A stretch of DNA of 64,000 bases from contig DATHZN010000045.1 of the NCBI GenBank assembly GCA_035458585.1, positions 1 through 64,000 of the forward strand, read 5' to 3'. The DNA is from Marinobacterium_E sp035458585 (GTDB taxonomy: Bacteria > Pseudomonadota > Gammaproteobacteria > Pseudomonadales > Balneatricaceae). Of this stretch, positions 19,534-29,105 are shown piece after piece. Made by a program: the position numbers and the translations under genes. Numbering within the stretch: the first letter of the stretch is position 1; each line of letters opens with the position of its first letter. The notes beneath the pieces are model-generated. The model was given only the letters and a program-made list of their open reading frames with translations, made no database searches and was not told the origin of the DNA.

Positions 19534-20766
19534 ATGACAATAATGAAACCCTTAGTAGGACTATCACTTGCAGTAGCTATGGCATCCGCCCATGCAGGCG
19601 ACCTAGTCATTAACTTCGATGACCCAAACCCAGCACCTAAAGCGGGTTTCGAGGCCGCCGTAGAGGCGTTCAAAGCAGCACATCCTGAAGTGAATGTTAT
19701 CGTCAATATCAACGATCGGGAGGCTCATAAAACTGCTATTCGTAACTTCTTATCTGCCGATGCACCCGACATAACCGCATGGTACCCCGGTAACCGAATG
19801 GGACCTTTCGTCGACGCGGGTCAGTTTGAAGATATCTCCGACATGTGGGCGACCGATCCTAACTTATCTACGAGTTTTGAAGCTGTTAAACCGACAATGA
19901 CGCGTGACGGTAAGCAGTGGGGCGTGCCCTACTCGTACTACCAGTGGGGTATCTACTACCGTGCAGATCTGTTCTCTAAATACGGTATAGCGGAGCCAAA
20001 AACCTGGAATGAGTTGCTGGGTGCTTGTGACACGCTGAAGCAAAATGGCATCACACCGTTCACTATCGGTACCAAATATCTTTGGACAGCTGCAGGGGTG
20101 TTTGACTACCTCAACCTGCGGACCAACGGCTACGACGTCCACAACGGCTTGACCGCCGGAGAGATTAAATACACTGACGAGCGTATCCGTAAGACGTTTG
20201 AGAATTGGAACGTCATGCTCGACCGCTGCTCATTCGTAGACAACCACGCAACAATGTCTTGGCAGGATGCACTAGCGCCCTTTGCTAAGGGTGAAGCCGC
20301 TATGTACGTAATGGGCAACTTTGCAGTTGCGGGGATGAAAGATGCTGGTCTGACCGAAGATCAGATCGATTTCTTCCAGTTCCCTGAGATCACTCCGGGA
20401 GTCGCACGTGCTGAAGAGGCGCCGGCTGATGCTTTCTTCATTCCTTCAAAAGCTAAGAATAAAGAGGATGCTCGTAAGTTCCTGGCATTCATAGCACGCC
20501 CTGAGATTCAGTCCGAGTGGAACATGACACTGGGACAATTGCCGCCGAATTCGAAGTCTGAAGTTAACGCTGACGACAAGTTTATCCGTAAGGGTATGCA
20601 GACAGTGTCTACAGCTTCAGGTTTGGCTCAGTTCTTCGACCGCGACGCTCCTGCCGAAATGGCCAAAGCCGGTATGGAGGGCTTTCAGGAGTTCATGATT
20701 AAACCAGAGCGCATGGATAAGATCTTAGAACGCCTAGATAAAATCCAAGCTCGCGTTTACAAGTAA
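19534..20766 (+). CDS. Sugar ABC transporter substrate-binding protein
   Basis: A periplasmic binding protein (410 residues) of the extracellular solute-binding family 1. It has a Sec signal peptide, MTIMKPLVGLSLAVAMASAHAG, cleaved near residues 20-22 (ASAHA). It is followed by two permease genes and glycosidase genes, so its ligand is probably an intact galactoside, such as a galactosyl-glycerol, melibiose-like or lactose-like sugar (inferred). GAGG lies 8 bases before the ATG. A stem-loop directly after the stop probably raises its expression relative to the permeases. Confidence 0.92.
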   Translation: MTIMKPLVGLSLAVAMASAHAGDLVINFDDPNPAPKAGFEAAVEAFKAAHPEVNVIVNINDREAHKTAIRNFLSADAPDITAWYPGNRMGPFVDAGQFEDISDMWATDPNLSTSFEAVKPTMTRDGKQWGVPYSYYQWGIYYRADLFSKYGIAEPKTWNELLGACDTLKQNGITPFTIGTKYLWTAAGVFDYLNLRTNGYDVHNGLTAGEIKYTDERIRKTFENWNVMLDRCSFVDNHATMSWQDALAPFAKGEAAMYVMGNFAVAGMKDAGLTEDQIDFFQFPEITPGVARAEEAPADAFFIPSKAKNKEDARKFLAFIARPEIQSEWNMTLGQLPPNSKSEVNADDKFIRKGMQTVSTASGLAQFFDRDAPAEMAKAGMEGFQEFMIKPERMDKILERLDKIQARVYK

Positions 20767-20781
20767 AACGCTGACCCGCTT

Positions 20782-20805
20782 CGGGCTCCAATTGGAGCCC
20801 GTTTT
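20782..20805 (+). terminator. Stem-loop with T-run after binding-protein gene
   Basis: A perfect 20-base palindrome (20782-20801, CGGGCTCCAATTGGAGCCCG) followed by TTTT. It lies between the binding-protein and first permease genes of one operon. It is best read as a partial terminator or 3'-end stabiliser, which gives more binding protein than permease. Confidence 0.75.
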
Positions 20806-20823
20806 CACCTCTCGGAGACCCTT

Positions 20824-21747
20824 GTGACTTATCCAGCTGCTCATTCATCAGGCTCGCGCCGCAGACGCTCCAGATGGCAAAGCCAGACGGTGATGCCTTG
20901 GTTACTCTTAGCTCCGGCGATGCTGTTTTTCTTGGTATATGTCATCGCACCCATCTTCCAGTCGCTTCTCTACTCCTTTTACGAGTGGGATGGCATCGGT
21001 GAAGCCACCTGGATTGGTTGGGGCAACTACGAAGAGCTACTGGAGGACGACCGCTTTTATGTATCCTTGAAGAACAACATTATATGGTTGGTACTCTACA
21101 TGCTGGCAGTACCTGCAGGCCTTGCTGTAGCGCTGTTTTTGAACCAGACCATTACCGGCATGCGCTTCTATAAGTCGATGTTTTTCTTTCCATTTGTAAT
21201 CTCTCAGGTGGTGGTCGGTCTGATTTTCACCTGGTTTTATAATCCAAATTTTGGAATTGTTGGCGAACTTTGGCGATTTTTTGGCGCCGAGCCGCCGTCG
21301 ATACTCGGTGATGAAGACCTTGTCACCTACGGCATCATTGCCGCGGGACTCTGGCCCCAAATCGCCTACTGTATGATCCTCTACCTCACGGGGCTGAATA
21401 ATATATCTATCGATCAGATTGAAGCGGGTAGACTCGATAATGCGCGTGGATGGCGCATGCTGTGGTTTATCGTCCTTCCTCAGCTCTGGCCAGCGACCTT
21501 TCTTGCCATCGTTGTTACGGTCATCGGTGCTTTACGCTCGTTTGATATGATTGCCATCATGACGCAAGGCGGACCTTACGGATCGTCGAATGTACTCTCC
21601 TACTTTATGTACGAAACGGCGCTGTCTGAATATGGATTTAGGATGGGCTATGGCTCGTCAATCGCTGTCATACTCTTTCTAATCATGCTGGTGTTCATCG
21701 GCTACTTCCTTTGGGTTATGTATAAAAACGAACGCGGGGGACGCTAA
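20824..21747 (+). CDS. Sugar ABC transporter permease (MalF/UgpA type)
   Basis: An inner-membrane permease of 307 residues with six predicted helices and the cytoplasmic EAA loop (EAGRLDNARGWRMLWFIVLP) that contacts the ATPase. The first start is GTG at 20824, preceded by GGAG. It pairs with the next permease as a CUT1 heterodimer. Confidence 0.92.
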   Translation: MTYPAAHSSGSRRRRSRWQSQTVMPWLLLAPAMLFFLVYVIAPIFQSLLYSFYEWDGIGEATWIGWGNYEELLEDDRFYVSLKNNIIWLVLYMLAVPAGLAVALFLNQTITGMRFYKSMFFFPFVISQVVVGLIFTWFYNPNFGIVGELWRFFGAEPPSILGDEDLVTYGIIAAGLWPQIAYCMILYLTGLNNISIDQIEAGRLDNARGWRMLWFIVLPQLWPATFLAIVVTVIGALRSFDMIAIMTQGGPYGSSNVLSYFMYETALSEYGFRMGYGSSIAVILFLIMLVFIGYFLWVMYKNERGGR

Positions 21748-21749
21748 GA

Positions 21750-22598
21750 ATGTTTCCAAGACCACTGGCTCAACGCTCCACATTTTATCAGCGCACCTAC
21801 AAAATTCTGGTCCCTCTGGCGCTCTTTATCTGGTTGTTACCACTTTTAGCCATATTCATGACCTCTATCCGCCCTATCGCGGATATTAACACTGGTAACA
21901 TTTTTGGTTGGCCAAGCGAGTTTCAATTTCTTGCCAATTACAGTGAAGTGTTCGCGCGTTCCAAAGCGGTGACCTACTTCCTCAACTCATTAAAGATAAC
22001 AATACCCACGGTCATATTGTCTGTCGCCTTTGCTTGTCTTGCTGGCTACGCACTTTCGATATATAAATTTCGAGCCGCCCTGCCACTGTTTTTCATCTTT
22101 GTCGCAGGCAACTTTGTACCTTTCCAGATACTGATGGTTCCGGTACGTGATCTGTCGGTCAAAATGGGGCTTTACGATACGGTAACGGGTCTCGTGTTAT
22201 TCCACGCAGCATTCCAGACAGGGTTTTGTACGCTGTTTATGCGGAACTTTATTAAGGCGCTGCCTTATGACCTGATTGAATCAGCACGTATAGAGGGTGT
22301 TAGCGAGTTGCGTATCTTTTGGTATGTGGTTCTGCCGCTTGTACGACCCGCCATAGCAGCTCTAGCGGTATTGATATTCACCTTTGTATGGAACGATTTC
22401 TTCTGGGCAACAGTACTTACGCAAGGGGAAGCCTCAAAACCAATTACCGCCGGTATTCGGGCACTTAATGGACAGTTTATTCAGCAGTGGCATCTCGTAT
22501 CAGCTGCTTCGCTTCTGGCAGCGGTACCCCCGGTAGCAATGTTCTTTGCCATGCAACGTCACTTTATAGCGGGCTTAACACTGGGAGCAGTAAAATAA
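21750..22598 (+). CDS. Sugar ABC transporter permease (MalG/UgpE type)
   Basis: The second inner-membrane permease (282 residues), with six predicted helices and an EAA loop (ESARIEGVSELRIFWYVVLP). It starts 2 bases after the first permease, and its TAA overlaps the alpha-galactosidase ATG (TAATG), so transport and hydrolysis are translationally coupled. That supports uptake of an intact alpha-galactoside followed by cleavage in the cytoplasm. Confidence 0.92.
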   Translation: MFPRPLAQRSTFYQRTYKILVPLALFIWLLPLLAIFMTSIRPIADINTGNIFGWPSEFQFLANYSEVFARSKAVTYFLNSLKITIPTVILSVAFACLAGYALSIYKFRAALPLFFIFVAGNFVPFQILMVPVRDLSVKMGLYDTVTGLVLFHAAFQTGFCTLFMRNFIKALPYDLIESARIEGVSELRIFWYVVLPLVRPAIAALAVLIFTFVWNDFFWATVLTQGEASKPITAGIRALNGQFIQQWHLVSAASLLAAVPPVAMFFAMQRHFIAGLTLGAVK

Positions 22599-24673
22599 TG
22601 CGCTTCGAGAGATTCGATAACCAGTTTCAGTCGCTTATCTTCTCACTATCGCAGAATGGTCTACCTTGCTGCCTCTACTGGGGACATAGGCTGCCTGAGA
22701 ATGAAGATCTTAATCAGCTTTTTCTGGCAACACAGAGCGATGTCAATGGCGGCATGCTCGACGAGGTTCCACCCATATCTGTTGCGCCAATGGTCCATGA
22801 AAGCTTCCCCGGCCAAGCGGGTATTCGAGTAAGAGGGACAGATAACACTACTTTAGAGCCGAATTTCAAACTAACAGAAGCTGATAGGTCTATCTCAAGT
22901 TGTCAGTGGTCGTTTCAAGATACCGGTTTGGGGTTGGAGTATAAACTGCAAATTGATCACTCCGGTCCATCCATAATTTTGCAGGCACATCTGCGCAGTG
23001 AGGACCCGATCTACGTTGATTGGCTCGCGGCACCTGTAATGCCGATACCCGCAGCCACCGATAACCTCGTAGAATTTTCGGGTCGTTGGTGTGGTGAATT
23101 TCAGATGAACTCCATACCCTGGCAGCCGGGTGCACGGCTTAGAGAGTCAACACTAGGACGTACTTCGCACGAGCACTTTCCAGGGCTTATTTTACCCTTA
23201 AAGGGGTGCACAGAGGACAGTGGCGATGCATTGGCGATGCACTACGCCTGGTCAGGCGGTCATAAACTAATTACTGAACAACTTCCGGATGGTAGGCGCC
23301 AGGTTCAATGGGGAAATGCGTCTGATCATAAACCAAAGCTAACCAACAACTATCACACCGCAAAGCTTTACCTTGCCTGTTCTGCTGAGGGTATGAACGG
23401 AATCGCTGAACAATTTCAACAGACGGTATTACAGCGGGTGGTTAGCTTCCCCGATCAACTACGCCCTCGGCCCGTTCACTACAATTGCTGGGAAGCGGTC
23501 TATTTTGATCATAAGACAGCTGAACTGGTCGATATAGCAGAGCGTGCAGCTCGTCTAGGCGCTGAACGTTTTGTCCTGGATGATGGTTGGTTTATCGGAC
23601 GTAACGACGATACAACGAGCCTAGGGGATTGGTACGTTGATGCAATAAAGTACCCCCAAGGCCTTGCACCCCTCATCGACAAGGTTCATGAATTCGGAAT
23701 GAGTTTTGGACTCTGGTTCGAACCAGAGATGATCAATACCAACAGCGAACTTTACCGCGCTCACCCTGAATGGGTTCTAGGTACCAAGGATCAGATTCTG
23801 GGACGTAACCAGATGGTCCTCGATCTAAGTATCGACGAGGTGCGCAACTATCTTCTGGAGCGTCTGGACGCACTGCTGAGTGACTACGCAGTTGACTACA
23901 TAAAATGGGACCACAATCGGGTGCTGCCCTACCCGGATAGCCAACAAGCGCACGCTTTCTACGCGTTGTTGGATGAATTACGGGATCTGCACCCGAATGT
24001 TGAGATAGAGAGCTGTTCATCAGGCGGCGGCCGCATAGACTATGGTGTCTTGTCGCGCACACACAGAGTTTGGTTATCGGATTCTAATGACGCGCTCGAA
24101 CGTTTTTGGATGCAGCGTAACGCAGCCTTATTTCTGCCCGCTGCGGTAACGGGTAGCCATGTTGGGCCGCGCGCCTGTCACACTTCGGGTCGTGAGTTGC
24201 CAATCGAATTCCGCGCCTGGGTAGCGGCTACACGGCACATGGGATTCGAAATGGATCCGCGGGAACTGACTGATCATGAGGCTAGCGTACTCAGCGAGGT
24301 CACTGCCTGGTATAAACTGAATAGAACGTGGATGCACTCCGGCTCCATCCGTCGAATTGAATCTGACGACGATGCTGTTTTAGCTGAGATGCATATCGCC
24401 AAAGAGAAAAATCGCTTTGTTGCTTTCGTAGCACAGATGAAAGTATCCGCACAAAGCCTGCCTCTGCCTGTTCGGATGGCTGGGCTCGATCCCGACTCTC
24501 GGTACCGCATCACTCTCGTCAACTCGAATCAAGTGCACGGAATAAGCCGATGCCCAGTCCCGTTGACCCGTGGTGATCTCGAGCTCAGTGGTAAAGCGTT
24601 GATGTCGGTGGGGCTGCATCTTCCAAACTCCTTCCCAGCAACAATCTGGGTTTTACAAGGTGAAATATTGTGA
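22598..24673 (+). CDS. GH36 alpha-galactosidase
   Basis: Cleaves terminal alpha-galactosyl residues. It has 691 residues and no signal peptide, so it acts in the cytoplasm on imported substrate. The GH36 barrel shows the nucleophile in DYIKWDHNR (Asp438) and the acid/base in VWLSDSND (Asp495). The ESCSSGGGR and FVLDDGWF substrate-binding segments and a conserved LWFEPEM strand are also present. N-terminal beta-supersandwich and C-terminal beta domains flank the barrel. The true start is the ATG at 22598 overlapping the permease stop; an upstream open frame runs back into that gene. Substrate identity (melibiose, raffinose, galactinol, floridoside) cannot be told. Confidence 0.93.
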   Translation: MRFERFDNQFQSLIFSLSQNGLPCCLYWGHRLPENEDLNQLFLATQSDVNGGMLDEVPPISVAPMVHESFPGQAGIRVRGTDNTTLEPNFKLTEADRSISSCQWSFQDTGLGLEYKLQIDHSGPSIILQAHLRSEDPIYVDWLAAPVMPIPAATDNLVEFSGRWCGEFQMNSIPWQPGARLRESTLGRTSHEHFPGLILPLKGCTEDSGDALAMHYAWSGGHKLITEQLPDGRRQVQWGNASDHKPKLTNNYHTAKLYLACSAEGMNGIAEQFQQTVLQRVVSFPDQLRPRPVHYNCWEAVYFDHKTAELVDIAERAARLGAERFVLDDGWFIGRNDDTTSLGDWYVDAIKYPQGLAPLIDKVHEFGMSFGLWFEPEMINTNSELYRAHPEWVLGTKDQILGRNQMVLDLSIDEVRNYLLERLDALLSDYAVDYIKWDHNRVLPYPDSQQAHAFYALLDELRDLHPNVEIESCSSGGGRIDYGVLSRTHRVWLSDSNDALERFWMQRNAALFLPAAVTGSHVGPRACHTSGRELPIEFRAWVAATRHMGFEMDPRELTDHEASVLSEVTAWYKLNRTWMHSGSIRRIESDDDAVLAEMHIAKEKNRFVAFVAQMKVSAQSLPLPVRMAGLDPDSRYRITLVNSNQVHGISRCPVPLTRGDLELSGKALMSVGLHLPNSFPATIWVLQGEIL

Positions 24674-24770
24674 CGAACTCTGTAGATCTGACACCTCTTC
24701 ACGCTACACGAACGACTCGCACATCGATTGCTCTGCTGCTGATGACTCCTAGTTATATTGCGGTGAGCCC

Positions 24771-25682
24771 ATGAACAATGGGGATTGGATAGCTGTTGAT
24801 TGGGGTACGACAAACCTGCGATTATGGCTGGTAAACGCGAAGGGCGTGGTTCTCGCACGGCGCCAATCCGAAGATGGAATGGCCAGCCTGAGTTCAGACC
24901 TGTTTGAGCCCACGCTTTTGGCGTTAATTGAAGATTGGTTGCCCACGAACGGCCATGAGATGCCAGTTCTGACCTGTGGCATGGTCGGTGCCAAACAGGG
25001 TTGGCAAGAGGTGCCCTATCGATCCGTGCCCTGCGCCGCGATCCCTGTGTTGAACGCAGTCTCAACTGTGGATGAGCGTATCAGTGTTTACATCTGTTCA
25101 GGCCTGAGCCAATTGAGGCCAGCTGACGTGATGCGTGGCGAAGAGACCCAGATTGCAGGCTTGGTATTCAATCAATTCGACTACCAGGGCAGCGTCTGCT
25201 TGCCGGGAACTCACTCCAAATGGGCGCGTGTAGATAAAAGGGCGGTCACTGATTTTCAAAGTTTTATGACCGGCGAACTCTTCGCGCTTTTGGCGAAGCA
25301 GTCCGTGCTACGTTTCACCGTGGACACGGCCCAGTGGCAGGAAGAGGAGTTCATCGCGGGCGTTGAACAAGCAACCGCTGATCCCGCGTCAATCTCCGCT
25401 CACCTCTTTTCACTGCGTGCCCAGTCACTGGTGAACTCTACAGAGTGGGTGGGAGCTGCGGCGCGCTTATCGGGCTACCTGATAGGATTGGAGCTAGCGG
25501 CATGCCGTCAGTATTGGACTGGACAACGCGTCTCAATCATCGGGGCATCGACACTGGCCAAGCACTACCAGACCGCGCTTAATCGGCTCGGACAGAGCGT
25601 TGAACTACTGAGCTCTGAAGAGATGACGCTGGCCGGTTTACGCGCTGCCTACCAAACACTGGGAGAAAATATAGATGTCTGA
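24771..25682 (+). CDS. dgoK: 2-dehydro-3-deoxygalactonokinase
   Basis: Phosphorylates 2-dehydro-3-deoxy-D-galactonate at O6 (De Ley-Doudoroff pathway). It has 303 residues. The N-terminal phosphate-binding loop WIAVDWGTTNLRLWLV and the mid-protein GTHSKWA segment are characteristic of DgoK. It overlaps dgoA by 8 bases. It follows the alpha-galactosidase by 97 bases, in which nothing else is seen. Confidence 0.93.
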   Translation: MNNGDWIAVDWGTTNLRLWLVNAKGVVLARRQSEDGMASLSSDLFEPTLLALIEDWLPTNGHEMPVLTCGMVGAKQGWQEVPYRSVPCAAIPVLNAVSTVDERISVYICSGLSQLRPADVMRGEETQIAGLVFNQFDYQGSVCLPGTHSKWARVDKRAVTDFQSFMTGELFALLAKQSVLRFTVDTAQWQEEEFIAGVEQATADPASISAHLFSLRAQSLVNSTEWVGAAARLSGYLIGLELAACRQYWTGQRVSIIGASTLAKHYQTALNRLGQSVELLSSEEMTLAGLRAAYQTLGENIDV

Positions 25683-26280
25683 CCGCGAACTGATTGCCAT
25701 ATTAAGGGGAGTTAAACCCGAAGAGGCGGTGGAAGTTGCCAGCCTACTAGTTGAGGCAGGCTTTAGTAAGATCGAGGTCCCGCTTAACTCGCCTGAACCG
25801 ATCCGCAGTATTGGGCTGATAGTCGATGCATTCGGTGATAAGGCTCTGATCGGTGCAGGTACCGTCCTGACGATTGCGCAGGTTGAGGCAGTCGCATCGA
25901 CCGGCGCAAAGTTGGTTGTATCACCTAACGCCAATTCTGCAGTGATTGCGCGAACGCGAGAACTGGGGATGAGCTCCTATCCCGGCGTACTCACCCCCAC
26001 CGAGTGTTTCAGTGCACTGGAAGCGGGCGCTAACGGACTCAAGCTATTTCCTGCTGATATCCTCGGTGCTGGCGGTGTTAAAGCCATCTGCGCGGTATTG
26101 CCAACAGAAACTCAGCTCTACGCCGTCGGGGGTGTCACCACAGACAATCTGCAGGCCTGGCGCAACGCCGGTATTCTGGGCTTCGGTATTGGCAGTTCTC
26201 TCTACAAACCCGGCATTGCCATGAGGGATCTGCAGCAGCGCGCTGAGCAATTAGTCAGCGCCTACGACGCGCTAGTTTAA
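25675..26280 (+). CDS. dgoA: 2-dehydro-3-deoxy-6-phosphogalactonate aldolase
   Basis: A class I aldolase (201 residues) of the KDPG/KHG family that splits KDPGal into pyruvate and glyceraldehyde 3-phosphate. The Schiff-base lysine is Lys123 in GLKLFPAD. The catalytic Glu of the KIEVPLNSP segment and Arg of AILRG are present. The VPLNSPEP wording and coupling to dgoK favour the galactonate enzyme over KDPG aldolase (Eda). Translation is coupled to dgoK. Confidence 0.92.
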   Translation: MSDRELIAILRGVKPEEAVEVASLLVEAGFSKIEVPLNSPEPIRSIGLIVDAFGDKALIGAGTVLTIAQVEAVASTGAKLVVSPNANSAVIARTRELGMSSYPGVLTPTECFSALEAGANGLKLFPADILGAGGVKAICAVLPTETQLYAVGGVTTDNLQAWRNAGILGFGIGSSLYKPGIAMRDLQQRAEQLVSAYDALV

Positions 26281-26302
26281 ATTTTCCTGAGGAGACTGCG
26301 GC

Positions 26303-28219
26303 ATGAAGCCTGAACTCGGTTGTTGCTACTACCCCGAACACTGGCCCGAAGAGCGCTGGGAAGTGGATGCCAGGCTGATGCGCGAAAACGGTTTGAGCTG
26401 GGTACGTGTAGGTGAGTTTGCCTGGAGCCGACTAGAACCCACGCCAGGCAACTATAACTGGGAGTGGCTGGACCGGGCTATCGACACACTTGCTGCAGAG
26501 GGGTTGAAGATTGTTCTCGGCACACCAACGGCAACACCCCCGCGTTGGATGCTGAAACGCCACCCCGACATGCTCGCATTGGATGCTCAGGGACAACCGC
26601 GTAAATTCGGTTCACGCCGTCACTACTGTTTCAGCCATGAGGGTTACCGGGCATCCTGCGCTGAAATAGTCAATCTCCTGGCGCAACGTTACGGGAGTCA
26701 CCCAGCGATTGCAGCTTGGCAAATTGATAACGAGTATGGTTGCCACGATACGATCCGCTCCTACAGTGAAGCCGCACGTAACGCATTTCAAACTTGGCTA
26801 AAAGCGCGGTATCAGGATATCGATACACTTAACCAGGCTTGGGGAACCGTTTTTTGGTCGATGGAGTATTCCAGCTTTGATGAGGTTGATCTACCCAACC
26901 TCACCGTAACCGAACCCATGCCCGCACATCAACTCGACTTTAAACGCTTCAGTTCGGATCAGGTCCTGAGCTTTAATCGTCTGCAGTGCGACATTCTTCG
27001 CCAGCATAGTACAGCACCGCTGATCCACAACTACATGGGTCGCATCGTTGAATTTGATCACTTCGCAGTTGGGGCAGATCTCGACATTGCTAGTTGGGAT
27101 GCCTACCCGCTAGGGTTCCTTGAAGACCGTAGCGATTATGGAGATGAGTGGCGAGCCCGCTTTGCTCGTCAGGGCGATCCGGATTTCCAAGCTTTCCATC
27201 ACGATCTCTACCGCGCTGTTGGTCGGGGTCGGTGGTGGGTCATGGAGCAGCAACCCGGCCCAGTCAACTGGGCTCCCTATAACCCAGCACCGCTGCCGGG
27301 TATGGTGCGACTCTGGAGTTGGGAGGCTATTGCACATGGAGCCGAGGTCGTGAGTTATTTCCGCTGGCGCCAACTACCCTTCGCCCAGGAGCAACACCAT
27401 GCTGGGTTGTTATTCCCAGATGCACAGCCCGCGCCGGCGTTGATAGAAGCAAACCAGACAGCGCAAGAGATAGAGAGTATCGGTGAAATTAAACAGCTCC
27501 AAAGCTCAGTTGCAATTGTGTTTGATTACGAATCAGCCTGGGCTTGGGAGACTCAACCGCAGGGGCAGAGCTTTGACTATTTTAAACTGGTATTTGATCA
27601 GTATCGTGCGTTGCGGGCTCTGGGCGTCTCAATCGATATTCTTACAGTCGAAATGCTCGGCAAAACTGACCACAAAGCGATCTTTATTCCCGGACTTATG
27701 TCTCTTAATAGCGAGGTGGTCAGCCAGCTGACTCAGTCCAAGGCGCAACTGATGATCGGTCCCAGAACAGGGAGTAGAACAACCAACTTCCACATTGATA
27801 CGTGCCAACCTCATCTTTTCCCTGATGCACAGGCACTTCAGGTTGAGTCCTTACGGCCGGGAGCCGGATACTCTGCCTCAACAGGACGAGTAGAGCATTG
27901 GTTCGAGCACTACCGTGTTCCAGACAAACAGGTCGCCCTAAGAACAGTCGAAGGCTATCCCTTACTAATTAGTGAAGCCACCCGCCATTATTTGTGTGGC
28001 TGGCCTGATGAAGCGCTGGCAAGGGCGCTCTACACACAGATACTTTCAGCAGCTGGCGTTGCCATACTTGAGCTCCCGGAGGGTGTCAGAATCAGAGATA
28101 CCCAGGGTTATAGGTTCTGGTTTAACTACAACGCAGAGCCTTGTAATGTAGGGGAAGTGACTCTGAGTGCCGCAGGAGTAGAAATACGTCCGAGCAACAT
28201 ATCAACTGATGGTATTTAG
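26303..28219 (+). CDS. GH42 beta-galactosidase
   Basis: Cleaves terminal beta-galactosides. It has 638 residues and no signal peptide, so it is cytoplasmic. The acid/base Glu144 lies in WQIDNEYGC and the nucleophile Glu315 in VMEQQPGPVNW. These positions are almost the same as in thermophilic GH42 enzymes. The trimerisation and C-terminal beta domains follow the barrel. A GAGGAG-like site precedes the ATG. It is the last gene of the operon. GH42 enzymes often act on plant or algal beta-galactosides rather than lactose. Confidence 0.93.
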   Translation: MKPELGCCYYPEHWPEERWEVDARLMRENGLSWVRVGEFAWSRLEPTPGNYNWEWLDRAIDTLAAEGLKIVLGTPTATPPRWMLKRHPDMLALDAQGQPRKFGSRRHYCFSHEGYRASCAEIVNLLAQRYGSHPAIAAWQIDNEYGCHDTIRSYSEAARNAFQTWLKARYQDIDTLNQAWGTVFWSMEYSSFDEVDLPNLTVTEPMPAHQLDFKRFSSDQVLSFNRLQCDILRQHSTAPLIHNYMGRIVEFDHFAVGADLDIASWDAYPLGFLEDRSDYGDEWRARFARQGDPDFQAFHHDLYRAVGRGRWWVMEQQPGPVNWAPYNPAPLPGMVRLWSWEAIAHGAEVVSYFRWRQLPFAQEQHHAGLLFPDAQPAPALIEANQTAQEIESIGEIKQLQSSVAIVFDYESAWAWETQPQGQSFDYFKLVFDQYRALRALGVSIDILTVEMLGKTDHKAIFIPGLMSLNSEVVSQLTQSKAQLMIGPRTGSRTTNFHIDTCQPHLFPDAQALQVESLRPGAGYSASTGRVEHWFEHYRVPDKQVALRTVEGYPLLISEATRHYLCGWPDEALARALYTQILSAAGVAILELPEGVRIRDTQGYRFWFNYNAEPCNVGEVTLSAAGVEIRPSNISTDGI

Positions 28220-28363
28220 GTCAGATATCTGGTTGAGATGGCCAAGGGCTGTAAATGAGAGTCGCTTTGGAGCCAGTTGAGTCTGAGGATTTACGGGACC
28301 AGAACGTTTAAACGAAGAAGTGAAGCTTGGCATACAACACAAGGTGTCATTAAAGCGGGACAC

Positions 28364-28394
28364 AAAAAAGGGTATGCAAAAGCATACCCTTTTT
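28364..28394. terminator. Bidirectional terminator at csp 3' end
   Basis: The stem GGGTATGC (28370-28377) pairs with GCATACCC (28382-28389) around AAAA, flanked by A6 and T5 so that it works on both strands. It ends the cold-shock gene on the minus strand and could also end the galactoside operon on the plus strand. Confidence 0.85.
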
Positions 28395-28407
28395 AAAACG
28401 ATCAGGT

Positions 28408-28617
28408 TTACAGCGGGCGGATATTATCTGCCTGAGGACCTTTCTGTCCCTGGGAGATAGTAAACTCAACCTGCTGACCTTCAGTCAGAGTTTTAAAGCC
28501 ATCACCAACGATCGCTTTGAAATGAGCAAAGACGTCTGGGCCAGAAGCCTGCTGAATAAAACCGAAGCCTTTGTCATCGTTGAACCACTTAACAGTTCCA
28601 GTATGTGTAGCTGACAT
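28408..28617 (-). CDS. Cold-shock domain protein (CspA family)
   Basis: A 69-residue OB-fold protein that binds single-stranded RNA and DNA. Both RNP motifs are visible: KGFGFIQ (RNP1) and DVFAHFKAI (RNP2, usually VFVHxSAI). The Phe in place of Ser/Tyr at the FAHFKAI site is a small departure from the consensus. The ATG at 28617 is chosen because an AGGA lies upstream at an acceptable distance, whereas the ATG at 28629 abuts it. The strong terminator follows its stop. Whether it is cold-induced is not shown by the sequence. Confidence 0.93.
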   Translation of the reverse strand: MSATHTGTVKWFNDDKGFGFIQQASGPDVFAHFKAIVGDGFKTLTEGQQVEFTISQGQKGPQADNIRPL

Positions 28618-29105
28618 ATAAATGTACATCCTATTTTCGATATGTGATAAGCCTCAACATTGAGGCCTGAGTGTGCAGGACTTTTACTTCTTACTTATGA
28701 AAACAGGACGAGGGATTTGGGAAAACTTCGAAATGTGGCGCATAAATAGCAGGAAAATGATCTAGCAAGGGACATAGTATAGAGTACTGGCCGGGAGTCA
28801 ATCTTTTTTCGAAATTACTGAAAGATAACCACCAGAGTTTCGAGTAACGAGGAAATTTAAATGGCGCCTGCGAGTCGCAAATAGCCCAGCCCCGCTGAGG
28901 CCATTGGCAAAAGCTAACCATCCCCCCACCGAATCTGCTCGTTGTATGTGACAAAATTGAAAGGTAGAGCCAGTATCGCATGAAGAGCAGATGCAACGCG
29001 CCCGTAGACTTTTTTGCTAACAGTCACTCCTTCTAACAATGATCCTTTTTCTTCTGTGGACCTGCCTGAGTCTCGACTATTTTGCAGACGCTATGAACCG
29101 CAGTT
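28618..29105. other. Leader region of csp gene
   Basis: About 490 bases without a convincing gene, upstream of the cold-shock gene and downstream of the ferredoxin gene (both minus strand). A 101-codon minus-strand frame has no ribosome site and no recognisable protein. Cold-shock genes often have long structured leaders, so part of this is probably 5' untranslated RNA. I could not identify a defined element. Confidence 0.4.

Noticed and set aside
24529..25065. 178-codon minus-strand frame across the galactosidase/dgoK junction
   Set aside because: Antisense to two well-supported genes, without a ribosome site or recognisable product.
28691..28996. 101-codon minus-strand frame upstream of the cold-shock gene
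   Set aside because: No ribosome site, unusual aromatic-rich translation, and it lies in the probable csp leader.
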